Below are positions 8,764 through 17,313 of a stretch of 64,000 nt of DNA, piece by piece. This DNA is from Saccharopolyspora elongata (GTDB taxonomy: Bacteria > Actinomycetota > Actinomycetes > Mycobacteriales > Pseudonocardiaceae): positions 237,342-301,341 of the forward strand of contig NZ_SMKW01000002.1 in the NCBI RefSeq assembly GCF_004348985.1, given 5' to 3'. The position numbers were made by a program, and so were the translations under genes. The first letter of the stretch is position 1. Each line of letters opens with the position of its first letter. The notes below the pieces were generated by a model. The model saw only the letters and a program-made list of their open reading frames with translations, was not told the DNA's origin and searched no databases.

Positions 8764-8783
8764 CGCAGACCGGCGGAAGCCGT

Positions 8784-8818
8784 GCGCGGGCTCGGGCCGG
8801 GTCGACCCGGGCCCGCGC
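8784..8818. terminator. GC-rich hairpin between convergent genes
   Basis: GCGCGGGC (8784-8791) pairs with GCCCGCGC (8811-8818), and an inner GGGTCGACCC palindrome extends the structure. It fills the gap between the convergent iminopeptidase and sialidase stops and could terminate both transcripts. There is no clear T-run. Confidence 0.55.
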
Positions 8819-8824
8819 GGGTCG

Positions 8825-10093
8825 TCAGCGATCGAGGTCGCCTTCCTCGAACCGGGCGTAGCGGATCGAGGCGTGGGCGTCGTTCGACTCCTGCGGGCCG
8901 GCCTCGTAGAGGACTCCCGCCCGGCCGCCGCCGAGGTTGACCAGGTCCGAGTAGGCCGCCCAGGTCGCGTCGACGACCGTGCCGACCTCCTGCCACGTCG
9001 CGCCCTCGTCGGCCGACGTGCGGATGCGCAACGTGTGTCGCCGGTGCGCCATCTTCGGATCCTCGTTGTACGGCCCGGAGAACAGGATCAGGTCGTTCGG
9101 GTCACCGGCCGTCTTGGCGCGCAGCCGCACCACCGAGCCCTGCACCACCGGCCCCTTCAGCTCCGGCACGACCGCGAATTCCTGCTCGAACGTCGCGCCC
9201 GCGTCGGTGCTGGTGGCGTCCGCGCGGTTGCCGGTCGAGGTCTCGGTGCCGTTGTTGTCCTGGTTCCGCGCGGCGGCGTACACCGCGCCGTCGGTGGTCT
9301 CCAGCAGGTTGAGCTCCTGCGGGTTGATCTTCTTGCCCGTTCGGTCGTCCACGGCGCCGAGTTTCCAGCTGGTCCCGCCGTCGTCGCTGTAGATCAGCCC
9401 GGCGCCCTTGCGCCCGCCGCTGCCGCCGAAGGTGATGCCGACGAGCATGCGGTTGCGGTGCTCGCCCTGCGTCAGCTGGAGGCCGTGCCCGGGGCCGGTC
9501 GCGTACCAGGTGTTCCACTCGGACTTCGTCAGCTGCGGCTGGGGTTCGGGCGCGGTCCACTTCGTGCCCTTCGGGTCCGCGCTGTGCTGCAGGAACGGCG
9601 TGCGGGTGCACTTGGCGCCGGACTTGCACTCCGAGCCCGGATTGTGCGTCGTCAGCAGCGAAATCCGGCCGGACTCACCGTCCACGATGGGCACCGGGTT
9701 GCCCCGGGTGTCGCCGCCGCCGTCTGCGACGAGTTCGATGTCGCCCCAGGTCTTGCCGTCGTCGGTGGAGCGCTTGAGGACCACGTCGATGTCGCCGGTG
9801 TCGGCGCAGTCCTTGCGGCGCCCTTCGGCGAAGGCGAGCAGCGTGCTGCGGTCCTTGGTGCGCACGACGGCGGGGATGCGGAAGCAGTGGTAGCCGCCTT
9901 CGCCCTTCTTGTAGACCTCGGTCCCCGCCAACGCCCGCCCGCCACCGGAGCTTTGGGCGAAGACGGGGCCGGACGGCGCTGCCGCGGGCGCGGCGGGTTC
10001 GGGCGCGGTCGCACATGCGCTGCCCAGGACCGCGGTGGCCAGCACCGCCGACGCCGCCTTGGTGCCGATCCTCCAGGTGTGGCGAATGCTCAC
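8825..10093 (-). CDS. Exported exo-alpha-sialidase (second copy)
   Basis: Family 33-type sialidase of 422 residues, single-domain compared with the LamG-tailed paralogue at 5800-7695. The N-terminus is a signal sequence ending in LGSACATAPEP; Cys27 could be lipidated, although the lipobox is not ideal. The FRIP motif is YHCFRIPAVV, and Asp boxes are STDDGKTW, SDDGGTSW, STDAGATF and SADEGATW. The catalytic-region signatures NPVPIVD, WYATGPGHGLQL, NPQELNLLE and GVLYEAG are also present in the other sialidase, so the two are paralogues. The GTG start at 10093 has AGAGGA about 6 bp upstream. It should act on the cell surface or outside the cell. Confidence 0.93.
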   Translation of the reverse strand: MSIRHTWRIGTKAASAVLATAVLGSACATAPEPAAPAAAPSGPVFAQSSGGGRALAGTEVYKKGEGGYHCFRIPAVVRTKDRSTLLAFAEGRRKDCADTGDIDVVLKRSTDDGKTWGDIELVADGGGDTRGNPVPIVDGESGRISLLTTHNPGSECKSGAKCTRTPFLQHSADPKGTKWTAPEPQPQLTKSEWNTWYATGPGHGLQLTQGEHRNRMLVGITFGGSGGRKGAGLIYSDDGGTSWKLGAVDDRTGKKINPQELNLLETTDGAVYAAARNQDNNGTETSTGNRADATSTDAGATFEQEFAVVPELKGPVVQGSVVRLRAKTAGDPNDLILFSGPYNEDPKMAHRRHTLRIRTSADEGATWQEVGTVVDATWAAYSDLVNLGGGRAGVLYEAGPQESNDAHASIRYARFEEGDLDR

Positions 10094-10269
10094 GAAATTC
10101 CTCTCCGCCGTACTGCTACGGCAGGTCGCCCCCGAACAAGATCACCACATCCTGCCAGCGAAGCCGGAAACAAACCGTCGAATTGGGGAAGAGGTGAATT
10201 TCGAACATCCGGTGAATCAGGCGGAAATGGACGGTTGACGAACGCCTGCGGGCGACTCGAATCCGGTGC

Positions 10270-12051
10270 TCACGCGGCGGAGGGGAGCTGGTCGTCGCGC
10301 CGGACCAGCGCCGCGTATCGGCCGCCGACGGCCAGCAGTTCGTCATGCGTGCCGCGCTCCGCGATCCGCCCGCCGTCGAGCACCACGATCTGGTCCGCGT
10401 CGCGCACGGTCGACAACCGGTGCGCGATCGTGATCGTGGTCCGGCCCGAGGACAGCGCGTCGAGAGCCTGCTGCACCGCGCGTTCGGTCTGGGTGTCCAG
10501 TGCGCTGGTGGCCTCGTCGAGGATCAGGATCGGCGGGTCGCGCAGGATCGTGCGGGCGATCGCGAGCCGCTGCTTCTCCCCGCCGGAGAACCGGTATCCG
10601 CGCTCGCCGACCAAGGTGTCGTAGCCGTCCGGCAATGCCGCCACGTGGTCGTGGATCTGTGCCGCCTTCGCCGCGGCGACCAGTTCCTCGTCGGTGGCGT
10701 CGGGCTTGGCGAAGCGCAGGTTCTCGGCCACCGAGGCGTGCAGCAGGTAGGGCTCTTGGGAGACCACGCCGACCGCATCGGCGAGCGTGTCGAAGCCGAG
10801 CTCGCGCACGTCGATGCCGTCGATGCGCACCTGTCCGCCGGTGACGTCGTAGAGGCGCGGCACCAGGTAGCTGAGCGTCGTCTTCCCGGACCCGGTTTCG
10901 CCGACCACGGCGAGGCTGGTGCCGGCGGGTACGGTCACGTCGATCCCGGTGAGGGTTCCGTCGGCGGCCTTGGGTGAGTAGGCGAACGACACGTCCGCGA
11001 ACCGCACCTCGCCCTCGATCCGCGCCGGCCGCACCGGTCGCTCCGGTTCGTCGATGTCGATCGGCAGGTCGAGGTATTCGAAGATGCGGCCGAACAGCGC
11101 CAGCGAGCTCTGCACGTCCACGCCGGTGGACAGCAGCGACAGCGTCGGCCGGAACAGGGCCTGCTGCAGGGTGACGAAGGCGACCAGGGTGCCCAGGGTG
11201 ATCAGCGGGACGCCGAAGGTGCTGGTGACGCCGGCCGCCCAGTAGATCAGCGCGGGCAGCGCGGTCATCACGATCTGGATGCTCGACATCCGCCACCGGC
11301 CGGCCATGCTGGAACTGACCTCGAGCCGGGCCAACGCGGCGGACTCGGCGGCGAAGGAGTCGGTGAGCGACCGCGCCCGGCCCATCGTGCGACCCAGCAG
11401 GATCCCGCTGACGGAAAGGGATTCCTGCACGCCGGCGGACATGGATGCCAGCTGGCGCTGCCGCTTCGCGGTGATCTTCTTGCGTTCGCGGCCGATCCGG
11501 CTGCTGACCCACACGAACACCGGAAGCAGGGCGACCGACGCGATCGTCAGCCGCCAGTCCAGCGCGAGCATCGCGGCCACCGTGGCGACCACGGTGGTGA
11601 GGTTGGAGATCAGCGAGGTGGCGGTGGACGTGACGGTGGCCTGCATGCCGCCGATGTCGTTGGCGATGCGGGACTGGATCTCGCCGGTCCGGGTGCGGGT
11701 GAAGAACGCCAGCGACATGCGCTGCAGCCGGGCGTAGACCGCCGAGCGCAGTCCGTGCATCACGCTCTGCCCGACCTTGGTGGACAAGTATGTCTGGGCG
11801 ACGTTGAACACGCTGGTCGCGACGGCCACGCCGATCATGCCGAGCACGAGCGCGGTCAGCAGGCCGAGCCGTTGCTGCGGGATGGCGACGTCGAGGACCT
11901 CGCGTAGCAGGAACGGCGACGCGACGGAGACCAGGGACGACACGACGACCAGCAGCGCGACGACCAGCAGCGTGCCTCGATGGGGGCGGAAGAGGCGGCC
12001 GATGCGGCGAAGGCGGGCAGGCGGAGGAGTGGATTCCTCGGGCGATGACAT
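10270..12051 (-). CDS. ABC exporter (fused membrane and ATPase domains)
   Basis: A half-size MDR-type exporter of about 593 residues. The ABC_membrane domain with six helices occupies roughly residues 15-310, including the coupling segment SLAFFTRTRTGEIQSRI. The ATPase domain has Walker A GETGSGKTT, Q-loop VSQEPYLLHASVAENL, signature FSGGEKQRLAIARTIL, Walker B ILILDEATSALD and the H-loop IAHRLST. It is expected to export a lipid or drug as a homodimer or heterodimer. The ATG at 12051 with GGAG upstream is preferred; a longer reading from 12099 would start inside the operator-like palindrome. A divergent MarR regulator lies immediately upstream, the usual arrangement for regulated exporters. 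Confidence 0.94.
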   Translation of the reverse strand: MSSPEESTPPPARLRRIGRLFRPHRGTLLVVALLVVVSSLVSVASPFLLREVLDVAIPQQRLGLLTALVLGMIGVAVATSVFNVAQTYLSTKVGQSVMHGLRSAVYARLQRMSLAFFTRTRTGEIQSRIANDIGGMQATVTSTATSLISNLTTVVATVAAMLALDWRLTIASVALLPVFVWVSSRIGRERKKITAKRQRQLASMSAGVQESLSVSGILLGRTMGRARSLTDSFAAESAALARLEVSSSMAGRWRMSSIQIVMTALPALIYWAAGVTSTFGVPLITLGTLVAFVTLQQALFRPTLSLLSTGVDVQSSLALFGRIFEYLDLPIDIDEPERPVRPARIEGEVRFADVSFAYSPKAADGTLTGIDVTVPAGTSLAVVGETGSGKTTLSYLVPRLYDVTGGQVRIDGIDVRELGFDTLADAVGVVSQEPYLLHASVAENLRFAKPDATDEELVAAAKAAQIHDHVAALPDGYDTLVGERGYRFSGGEKQRLAIARTILRDPPILILDEATSALDTQTERAVQQALDALSSGRTTITIAHRLSTVRDADQIVVLDGGRIAERGTHDELLAVGGRYAALVRRDDQLPSAA

Positions 12052-12088
12052 AGGCGGCTCCAGTGCGATCGAATTCAGAGTCACCTTC

Positions 12089-12114
12089 ATAGTTACCATA
12101 GTTCACTATTACTG
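12089..12114. promoter_or_regulatory. Putative MarR operator
   Basis: Between the divergent exporter and MarR genes is an AT-rich island in an otherwise GC-rich window. It holds the palindrome ATAGTTCACTAT (12098-12109, arms ATAGT/ACTAT) next to a further ATAGTTAC (12089-12096). It probably binds the adjacent MarR protein and would cover both promoters. Confidence 0.6.
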
Positions 12115-12135
12115 TCACTCTGTTAAGCTGGCCGC

Positions 12136-12573
12136 GTGGATGCCGGTGGTGAGGAAGAACGTCTCGGCGCGCTGTTCCTGCGGCTCGCCAAGTCCGCGCA
12201 CGTCCTGCAGCGGCGCGGCGCCGGGGATCTCGGGCTGACGCCCGCGCAAGCGCGTGCGCTGTCCGTGCTGGGCAGGTGCGAGACGCCGCCTCGCATGGCG
12301 GAGCTGGCCGAGCGGCTGCACGTGGTGCCGCGAGCGGTGACGCCGATCGTCGACGCCCTCGAAGAGGCGGGCCTGCTGCGGCGCGAGGTCGATCCCGGCA
12401 ACCGCCGCTCCACCCTGCTGGAGCTGACCCCGGAAGGCCGGAAGACGTGCAAGCGGCTGGCCGAGCTCCGCGCCCGCGCGGCGGGTGAGCTCTTCGCCCC
12501 GCTCACCGCCGGACAGCGGCAAACCCTGTTGGAACTGCTGGAAAAGGTCGATCAGGCGTCGACGGGCCGATAG
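12136..12573 (+). CDS. MarR family transcriptional regulator
   Basis: Winged-helix repressor of 145 residues. The DNA-binding core runs from LGLTPAQARALSVLGRC through MAELAERLHVVPRAVTPIVDALEEAGLLRR (recognition helix) to the wing DPGNRRSTLLELTPEGR. The flanking helices form the dimer. The GTG start at 12136 lies close to the AT-rich promoter and may be read from a nearly leaderless mRNA. It is divergent from the ABC exporter and probably represses it, releasing in response to an exporter substrate. Length and motifs are typical of the family. Confidence 0.92.
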   Translation: MDAGGEEERLGALFLRLAKSAHVLQRRGAGDLGLTPAQARALSVLGRCETPPRMAELAERLHVVPRAVTPIVDALEEAGLLRREVDPGNRRSTLLELTPEGRKTCKRLAELRARAAGELFAPLTAGQRQTLLELLEKVDQASTGR

Positions 12574-12608
12574 GTCGCGGCCGGGCGGGTTCCGGTGGCG
12601 AGGAAGAA

Positions 12609-12639
12609 GGCCCGCAGGTCCGGACGGGACCCGCGGGCC
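12609..12639. terminator. Strong hairpin between convergent genes
   Basis: GGCCCGCAGGTCC (12609-12621) and GGACCCGCGGGCC (12627-12639) form a 13-bp stem with one G-U pair and a 5-nt loop. It lies between the MarR stop and the convergent DUF839 stop and can serve both as a bidirectional terminator. Confidence 0.75.
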
Positions 12640-12657
12640 TGAAGAAGTCGAGGCGGA

Positions 12658-13803
12658 TCAGCCGCGGAACGGGCCGGTCACCTCGTAGGTGATGCCGCCG
12701 CTGTTGGAGCCCGAAGCGCCGCGCTGCGAGGAGAAGTACAGGCGGTTGCCCGCCGGGTTGAACGCGACCCCGCACAGCTCGGAGGCGGACTGCCCGTTGA
12801 TCCGGAGGAACGGGGCGACGACGTCGTCGGGGGTGATGATGCAGATCTCCATGTTGCCGCCGTCCTCGGCGACGTAGAGGTCGCCTGCCGGGGCGCCGGT
12901 GATGTTGTCGACGCCGGTCAGCGGCGGGTTGCCGGTCAGGTCGTCGTCATAGGCGATGGCCAGGGCGTTGTTGACCGCGTCGTAGGCCCACACGCGGTTG
13001 TCGCCCTTGGTGGTGAAGAAGCACGTGCCGTTGCGGTAGTAGGCCCCTTCGCCGCCGTTGAACACCTTGGCCCCGGCGACCTGGCGGCGGGTTCGGGTGG
13101 GGCTGCCGTCCGGGTCGGGAACGTCCACCCAGGACAGCGCGCCGCCGTCGTCGACCAGCACCTGCAGGGTGCCCGCGGACAGGTCGCCCCAGGTGGTGGG
13201 CACGAACCGGTAGAAGTTGCCGTCGGGTTCGTCCTCGGTCAGGTACACGACCCGGCGATCCGGGTCGGCCGCCGTGGCCTCGTGCTTGAACCGCCCCATC
13301 GCGTCCCGCCGGACGGCGGTGTTCGCGCCCCACGGGTCGGTCTCGAAGACGTACCCGAGATCGGTTTCCTCGCACGACAACCACGTGTTCCACGGGGTGG
13401 CGCCGCCGGAGCAGTTCTGCCTCGTGCCGGCCAGGACGGGGTACGCGGCGGTGATGTTCGCATTGCCGTCGAACCGCACGGCGCTCACCCCGCCCGCGCC
13501 GGAGCCGAGTTCGGCGTTCGAGACGTAGATCCACCCGGTTCCGTCGGCGAAGCAGGCGCCGCCGTCCGGGGCGCCGTGCCAGGTGTGGCCGGTTCCGGCG
13601 ACCTTCTGGGTGGAGCGGGCGATCACGCGGCTGGTGAAGTTCGCCGGCAGCTGGATGCCGTTGACATCGGCCGCCTGCAGGGGGCCGTAGGGACTGGGAC
13701 CGGTCTGCGCCGGGTAGGCGATCGCCTCGCGCGTCACGCTGAACCCGAATGCGATGGTGGTGCCACCGGCGACGGCGGCACGCAGAAAGGTGCGACGTTC
13801 CAC
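12658..13803 (-). CDS. PhoX-like/DUF839 beta-propeller protein (Tat-exported)
   Basis: A protein of about 381 residues with a twin-arginine signal (VERRTFLRAAVAGG) and alanine-rich export region. The mature part resembles DUF839/PhoX proteins: DGTGWIYVSNAELG, NCSGGATPWNTWLSCEE, GRFKHEATAADPDRRVVYLTEDEPDGNFYRFVP, then VFNGGEGAYYRNGTCFFTTKGDNRVW. In PhoX, the conserved Glu/Cys positions help bind a metal cofactor, so extracytoplasmic phosphatase activity is possible but not shown. The GTG at 13803 is the start because GGAGGAG precedes it by about 7 bp; the longer frame to 13860 lacks support. No partner gene is nearby. Confidence 0.85.
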   Translation of the reverse strand: MERRTFLRAAVAGGTTIAFGFSVTREAIAYPAQTGPSPYGPLQAADVNGIQLPANFTSRVIARSTQKVAGTGHTWHGAPDGGACFADGTGWIYVSNAELGSGAGGVSAVRFDGNANITAAYPVLAGTRQNCSGGATPWNTWLSCEETDLGYVFETDPWGANTAVRRDAMGRFKHEATAADPDRRVVYLTEDEPDGNFYRFVPTTWGDLSAGTLQVLVDDGGALSWVDVPDPDGSPTRTRRQVAGAKVFNGGEGAYYRNGTCFFTTKGDNRVWAYDAVNNALAIAYDDDLTGNPPLTGVDNITGAPAGDLYVAEDGGNMEICIITPDDVVAPFLRINGQSASELCGVAFNPAGNRLYFSSQRGASGSNSGGITYEVTGPFRG

Positions 13804-13957
13804 GGCTTTGCTCCTCCGATGAGAAGTGGTGCCCGCGCTGCTGGACCTGCCGGCGGGCACCGTGACACTAGGGGCGGGCCCGGCATCGGATCAGTGCAGA
13901 ACCGGTGAACACTTCACGACAAGACGGGACCGGCCCGCTCGTGTCCGAAGTGGATGG

Positions 13958-14482
13958 TCAGGCGGGTTCTGGTGGCCAGGCCGCGGGTTTCAGCACGCCC
14001 AGCACGTAGGCGCGGGCCACCAGCGCGGTCCGGTTCGGCACGCGCCAGCGGCGGGACATGCGCTGCAGGTGGTAGTTCACCCCGTCCACGGTCAGGCCGA
14101 CCGACTTGGCGATCTGCGCGGTGGTCACGCCGCCGGCCGCGAGCGCGAGGATCCGCGCCTCCACCGGGCTGACCAGGTCGGTGGCGGGTTTTTCGGCCGG
14201 TTCGGTGACGTCGCCGAGAACGTTCAGCAGCAACAGCAACGCGGTCTCGGCATCCGGGGCCTCGCTGACCACGTCGACGGTCATCTCGCCGTGCCGCTCC
14301 GACCCGCCCGGCGCGGACCAGCGCACCTCGACCGGGTAGCGGGACCGGCGGCGCCGCCGCAGCGCCTCGACGACCGGGTGCAGCTGATCGCTGGAGCGCG
14401 GGCGGAAGAAGTCGAGCGCATTGCGGCCGCGCAACTGGCTGGGCAGTGTGCCCCACTCCGCGGCCATCAGGGGGTTGGCCAG
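13958..14482 (-). pseudogene. Truncated PAS-LuxR regulator (C-terminal part only)
   Basis: The reading frame ends with a clear LuxR helix-turn-helix (VSPVEARILALAAGGVTTAQ then IAKSVGLTVDGVNYHLQRMS). It is preceded by what looks like the end of a PAS domain (NPLMAAEWGTLPSQLRGRN, FFRPRSSDQL). Upstream of about 14482 the similarity stops and the frame only mirrors the opposite-strand P450 fragment. No good start codon or Shine-Dalgarno is visible at the junction; ATG at 14467 is possible but would give a partial PAS. The missing 5' end faces the missing 5' end of the P450 remnant, which suggests a single deletion removed both. Confidence 0.7.
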
Positions 14483-14485
14483 CGC

Positions 14486-15706
14486 ACCTACCACCCGGTG
14501 ATGCTGAAGGTGGCTCGCCGCCTCCTCGCGTCCTGGGACCGCCGGGCCGCCGCCGGCGTGCCGGTGGACGTGCCCGACGACATGACGCGGATGACGCTGG
14601 ACACCATCGGGCTGGCCGGTTTCGGTTTCGACTTCGGTTCGTTCGACCGCGACGAACCGCACCCGTTCGTCGGCTCCATGGTGCGCTGCCTCGCCTGGAG
14701 CATGTCGCGGCTGACCATGCCTCCCGGCGCCGATCAAGCCGATCGGGACGCGGCGTTCCGGGCCGACGCGGCGTACCTGGCGTCCGTGGTCGACGACGTC
14801 ATCGGCGCCCGCACGGCCGCGGGCGAAACGTCGGCCGACGACCTCCTGGGGCTCCTGCACGTGGTGCAGCGCGAGGTGGACGAGCTGTGGGGCGACGCCG
14901 AACCGGACCCGACGTTCGAGGACGTCGGCCGCCTGACCGCCACCCGCCAGGTGCTCAACGAGGCGCTGCGGCTGTGGCCGTCGGCCCCGTCCTTCGGGCG
15001 GGTGGCGCGCGAGGACACCTTGCTGGGCGGGCGGATTCCGCTGCGCGCCGGGGAAGCCGTGGCGGTGCTGACGCCGGTGCTGCACCGCGACCCGGTGTGG
15101 GGCGACAACCCCGAGCTCTTCGACCCGACGCGGTTCACCCCCGAGGCCGAGGCGGCCCGGTCGCCGCACGCGTTCAAGCCGTTCGGCACCGACCGAGCGC
15201 GCGTCCAGCCGTGCCGCGAAGCGTTCCGCATCGGCACGGACGTCCCGGTGGTCATGATCGCCGCGGGCACCGGTCTGGCGCCGTTCCGGGGCGCGATCGC
15301 GGACCGGCGCGGCCTCGTCGAGAGCGGCGCCCGGCTCGCCCCCGCGCTGTGCTACTTCGGCTGCGACGCGGCGGATGCCGACTACCTCCATGCGGCGGAA
15401 CTCGCCGCCGCCGAGTCGGCCGGCGCGGTCGCCGTCCGTCCGGTCTTCAGCGAAGCGCCGGTCGACGGGCACCGGTTCGTGCAGCACCGCATCGCGGCGG
15501 AAGCCGACGAGGTCTGGAACCTGTTGCAGGACGGGGCGAAGGTCTACGTCTGCGGCGACGGCAACCGGATGGCGCCAGGGGTGCGCGACGCGTTCCGCGC
15601 GGTGTACCGCGAGCGAGTTCCCGGTAGCGACGCGGAAACCGCTGACGCTTGGTTGCAGGGCCTCATTGCCGAGGGCCGCTACGTGGAGGACGTGTACAGC
15701 GGCTGA
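14486..15706 (+). pseudogene. CYP102-type P450-reductase remnant with internal deletions
   Basis: Pieces of a self-sufficient cytochrome P450 (P450 BM3-like) are joined in one open frame. The heme-domain piece starts mid-protein (YHPVMLKVARRLLASW, then DDMTRMTLDTIGLAGFGFDF). It jumps from DDLLGLLH straight to VVQREVDELWG, losing the I-helix AGxxTT region, and continues through the K-helix NEALRLWPSAP to the start of the heme loop (FKPFGT). The Cys-ligand segment, FMN domain and most of the FAD domain are absent. The frame resumes in the NADPH-binding end (MIAAGTGLAPFRG, CGDGNRMAPGVRDAFR, GRYVEDVYSG). Without I-helix, heme ligand and flavin domains it cannot be catalytic. The 5' end is also missing. 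Confidence 0.85.
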
Positions 15707-15786
15707 CGCACTCCGCGATCTGTGCCAAGGTCGGGTGCTGGGCCGTCGGTGGCGGCGGCCGTGGAGCTGTGGAAGGGACGACGAGG

Positions 15787-16485
15787 ATGAGCGAATCCGG
15801 GATGGGCTGGGGGCGTCCGGAGCTGCTGTCGAACGTCAACTACCGGAAGCACCGCGAGAACCTCCGCCGGCAGGAGACCGACGCGGTGTTCCGCTACATC
15901 TACCAGCACAACCTGTGGGGGAGCGAGGAATCGGTCTCCGGGCACGGTTCGGAGAGCACCGCGACCGAGCACATCAGGACCGAGATCCCCGCTCTGCTGC
16001 GCAGGCGTGGCGTGCGCACCGTCGCGGACGTCCCTTGCGGGGACTTCGGTTGGCTCAGCACCACCGACCTGGGCGTCGAAACCTACGTCGGCGCCGACAT
16101 CGTGCCGGAACTCGTCGCGCACAACCGGGATCGCTACTGCAGTGCGCAACGCCGGTTCGAGATCCTCGACCTCACCGCGGATCCGCTGCCCGCGGCGGAT
16201 CTCGTGCTGTGCCGGGACTGCCTGGTGCACCTCACCTTCGACCAGATCCGGGCCGCGTTGCGCAACATCCGGCGCAGCGGGGCGCGGTACCTGCTGACCA
16301 CGACGTTCCCGGAGTTGGCGGTGAACGTCGACGTGGAGACCGGGGACTGGCGCCCGCTGAACTTGCAGCTGGCGCCGTTCGGCTTCCCGGCGCCGCTGGA
16401 ACTCATCGTCGAGGGCTGCATCGAAGGCGACGGGCGGTACGCCGACAAGGCGCTGGGCCTGTGGGAGGTCGCCGACCTCGGCTGA
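15787..16485 (+). CDS. Class I SAM-dependent methyltransferase
   Basis: A 232-residue protein with a Rossmann-like SAM-binding fold: motif I VADVPCGDFGWL, the acidic residue after strand 2 in VGADIVPELV, and ADLVLCRDCLVHLTFDQI as motif IV. The N-terminal 60 residues (NYRKHRENLRRQETDAVFRY) are charged and may bind the substrate. The ATG at 15787 follows a GAGG sequence; the longer frame from 15649 overlaps the P450 remnant and is not needed. It stands alone, with a strong terminator after it, so no substrate can be inferred. Carbohydrate or small-molecule methylation is possible. Confidence 0.85.
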   Translation: MSESGMGWGRPELLSNVNYRKHRENLRRQETDAVFRYIYQHNLWGSEESVSGHGSESTATEHIRTEIPALLRRRGVRTVADVPCGDFGWLSTTDLGVETYVGADIVPELVAHNRDRYCSAQRRFEILDLTADPLPAADLVLCRDCLVHLTFDQIRAALRNIRRSGARYLLTTTFPELAVNVDVETGDWRPLNLQLAPFGFPAPLELIVEGCIEGDGRYADKALGLWEVADLG

Positions 16486-16489
16486 CCCG

Positions 16490-16520
16490 GGAACTCCCGC
16501 CCCGCCGGGGCGGGAGTTCC
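16490..16520. terminator. Perfect 14-bp hairpin between convergent genes
   Basis: GGAACTCCCGCCCC (16490-16503) and GGGGCGGGAGTTCC (16507-16520) are perfect inverted repeats around a GCC loop. The element sits exactly between the methyltransferase stop and the TetR stop and is a convincing bidirectional terminator. Confidence 0.85.
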
Positions 16521-16525
16521 GCTGT

Positions 16526-17242
16526 TCACGGGCGGCCGAGCGCGGCGGCGATGCCGGCGAGCAGGCAGCCGAGGCCGAACTCGAAGCGGGCGTCGGGATC
16601 GGGGTCGCCGGACTCCAGGATTCCGCGGTTGAAGTGGGGGAACTCGCCGGACTCGACCACCTGTCGCACGTAGACGCCGACCGCGTTCCGCCATTCGTCG
16701 ACCGTCATGCCCGTTGTGCGCCGCGCCTCCAGCTCGGCCAGCTCCGCGGCCACCGAGCCGAGCACGAAGGTGTTGACGGCGTCGACGACCATGCCCGCCT
16801 GCGTCGCGTCGTCGGTCGCCCGGCCCACCACGCCGAGCGTGTGATCGCCCCGCCTGATCACGTTCGGGCCGAGCGCAGGGCACCGGGCGGCCTGTTGCGC
16901 CAGCCAGGGGTGCTCCAGCAGCCCGGCGCGGAAGATCCGGGCGCAGGCGGCCAGCTCGGCGAGCCAGTCCTCGCCGTGCCCTTCCGGCAGCGGCATTTCG
17001 CCGTACACCGCGTCGATCATCAGCTCGATGAGCTCGTCCTTGTTGGTGATGTGGCGGTACAGCGAGGTGGTGCCGGAGCCCATCTCGGCCGCGATCCGCC
17101 GCATGGACAGCGCGTCGATGCCTTCGGCGTCGGCGAGCCGGATCGCCGTGCGGACGATCTGCTCCTCGCTGAGCGCCGGACGGCTGCCGCGCTCCCGGTC
17201 GCGCATCCAGACCAGGGCCGCGGGCTGTGATCGAGCGGACAT
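16526..17242 (-). CDS. TetR/AcrR family regulator
   Basis: A repressor of about 238 residues. The N-terminal DNA-binding domain is SEEQIVRTAIRLADAEGIDA then LSMRRIAAEMGSGTTSLYRHITNKDELIELMIDAVY. The C-terminal domain resembles the TetR_C ligand-binding type (WLAQQAARCPALGPNVIRR, VVESGEFPHF). The ATG at 17242 or GTG at 17248 can start it. The gene is divergent from a flavin hydroxylase, and three copies of a 15-bp palindromic site fill the space between the two starts. It therefore most likely represses itself and the hydroxylase, and an aromatic substrate probably releases it. Confidence 0.93.
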   Translation of the reverse strand: MSARSQPAALVWMRDRERGSRPALSEEQIVRTAIRLADAEGIDALSMRRIAAEMGSGTTSLYRHITNKDELIELMIDAVYGEMPLPEGHGEDWLAELAACARIFRAGLLEHPWLAQQAARCPALGPNVIRRGDHTLGVVGRATDDATQAGMVVDAVNTFVLGSVAAELAELEARRTTGMTVDEWRNAVGVYVRQVVESGEFPHFNRGILESGDPDPDARFEFGLGCLLAGIAAALGRP

Positions 17243-17295
17243 GGGCACAGTGTACGCATCGGGTACAGTGTGCCCAAAGTGGGCACAGTGTTCCC
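17243..17295. promoter_or_regulatory. Triple TetR operator
   Basis: Three tandem 15-mers follow the palindrome GGGnACAnTGTnCCC: GGGCACAGTGTACGC (17243-17257, last half imperfect), GGGTACAGTGTGCCC (17261-17275) and GGGCACAGTGTTCCC (17281-17295). Their 18- and 20-bp spacing puts them on roughly the same DNA face. They abut the TetR start on one side and lie just upstream of the hydroxylase Shine-Dalgarno on the other. Confidence 0.82.
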
Positions 17296-17313
17296 AAATT
17301 CGAGGAGGCTCTC

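Noticed and set aside
12052..12099. Longer start for the ABC exporter
   Set aside because: The extra codons overlap the putative MarR operator and promoter; the ATG at 12051 has a Shine-Dalgarno and a normal family length.
13826..14485. Upstream part of the plus-strand frame leading into the P450 remnant
   Set aside because: Before about 14486 the translation lies antisense to the LuxR fragment and shows no P450 similarity, so it is not part of the gene.
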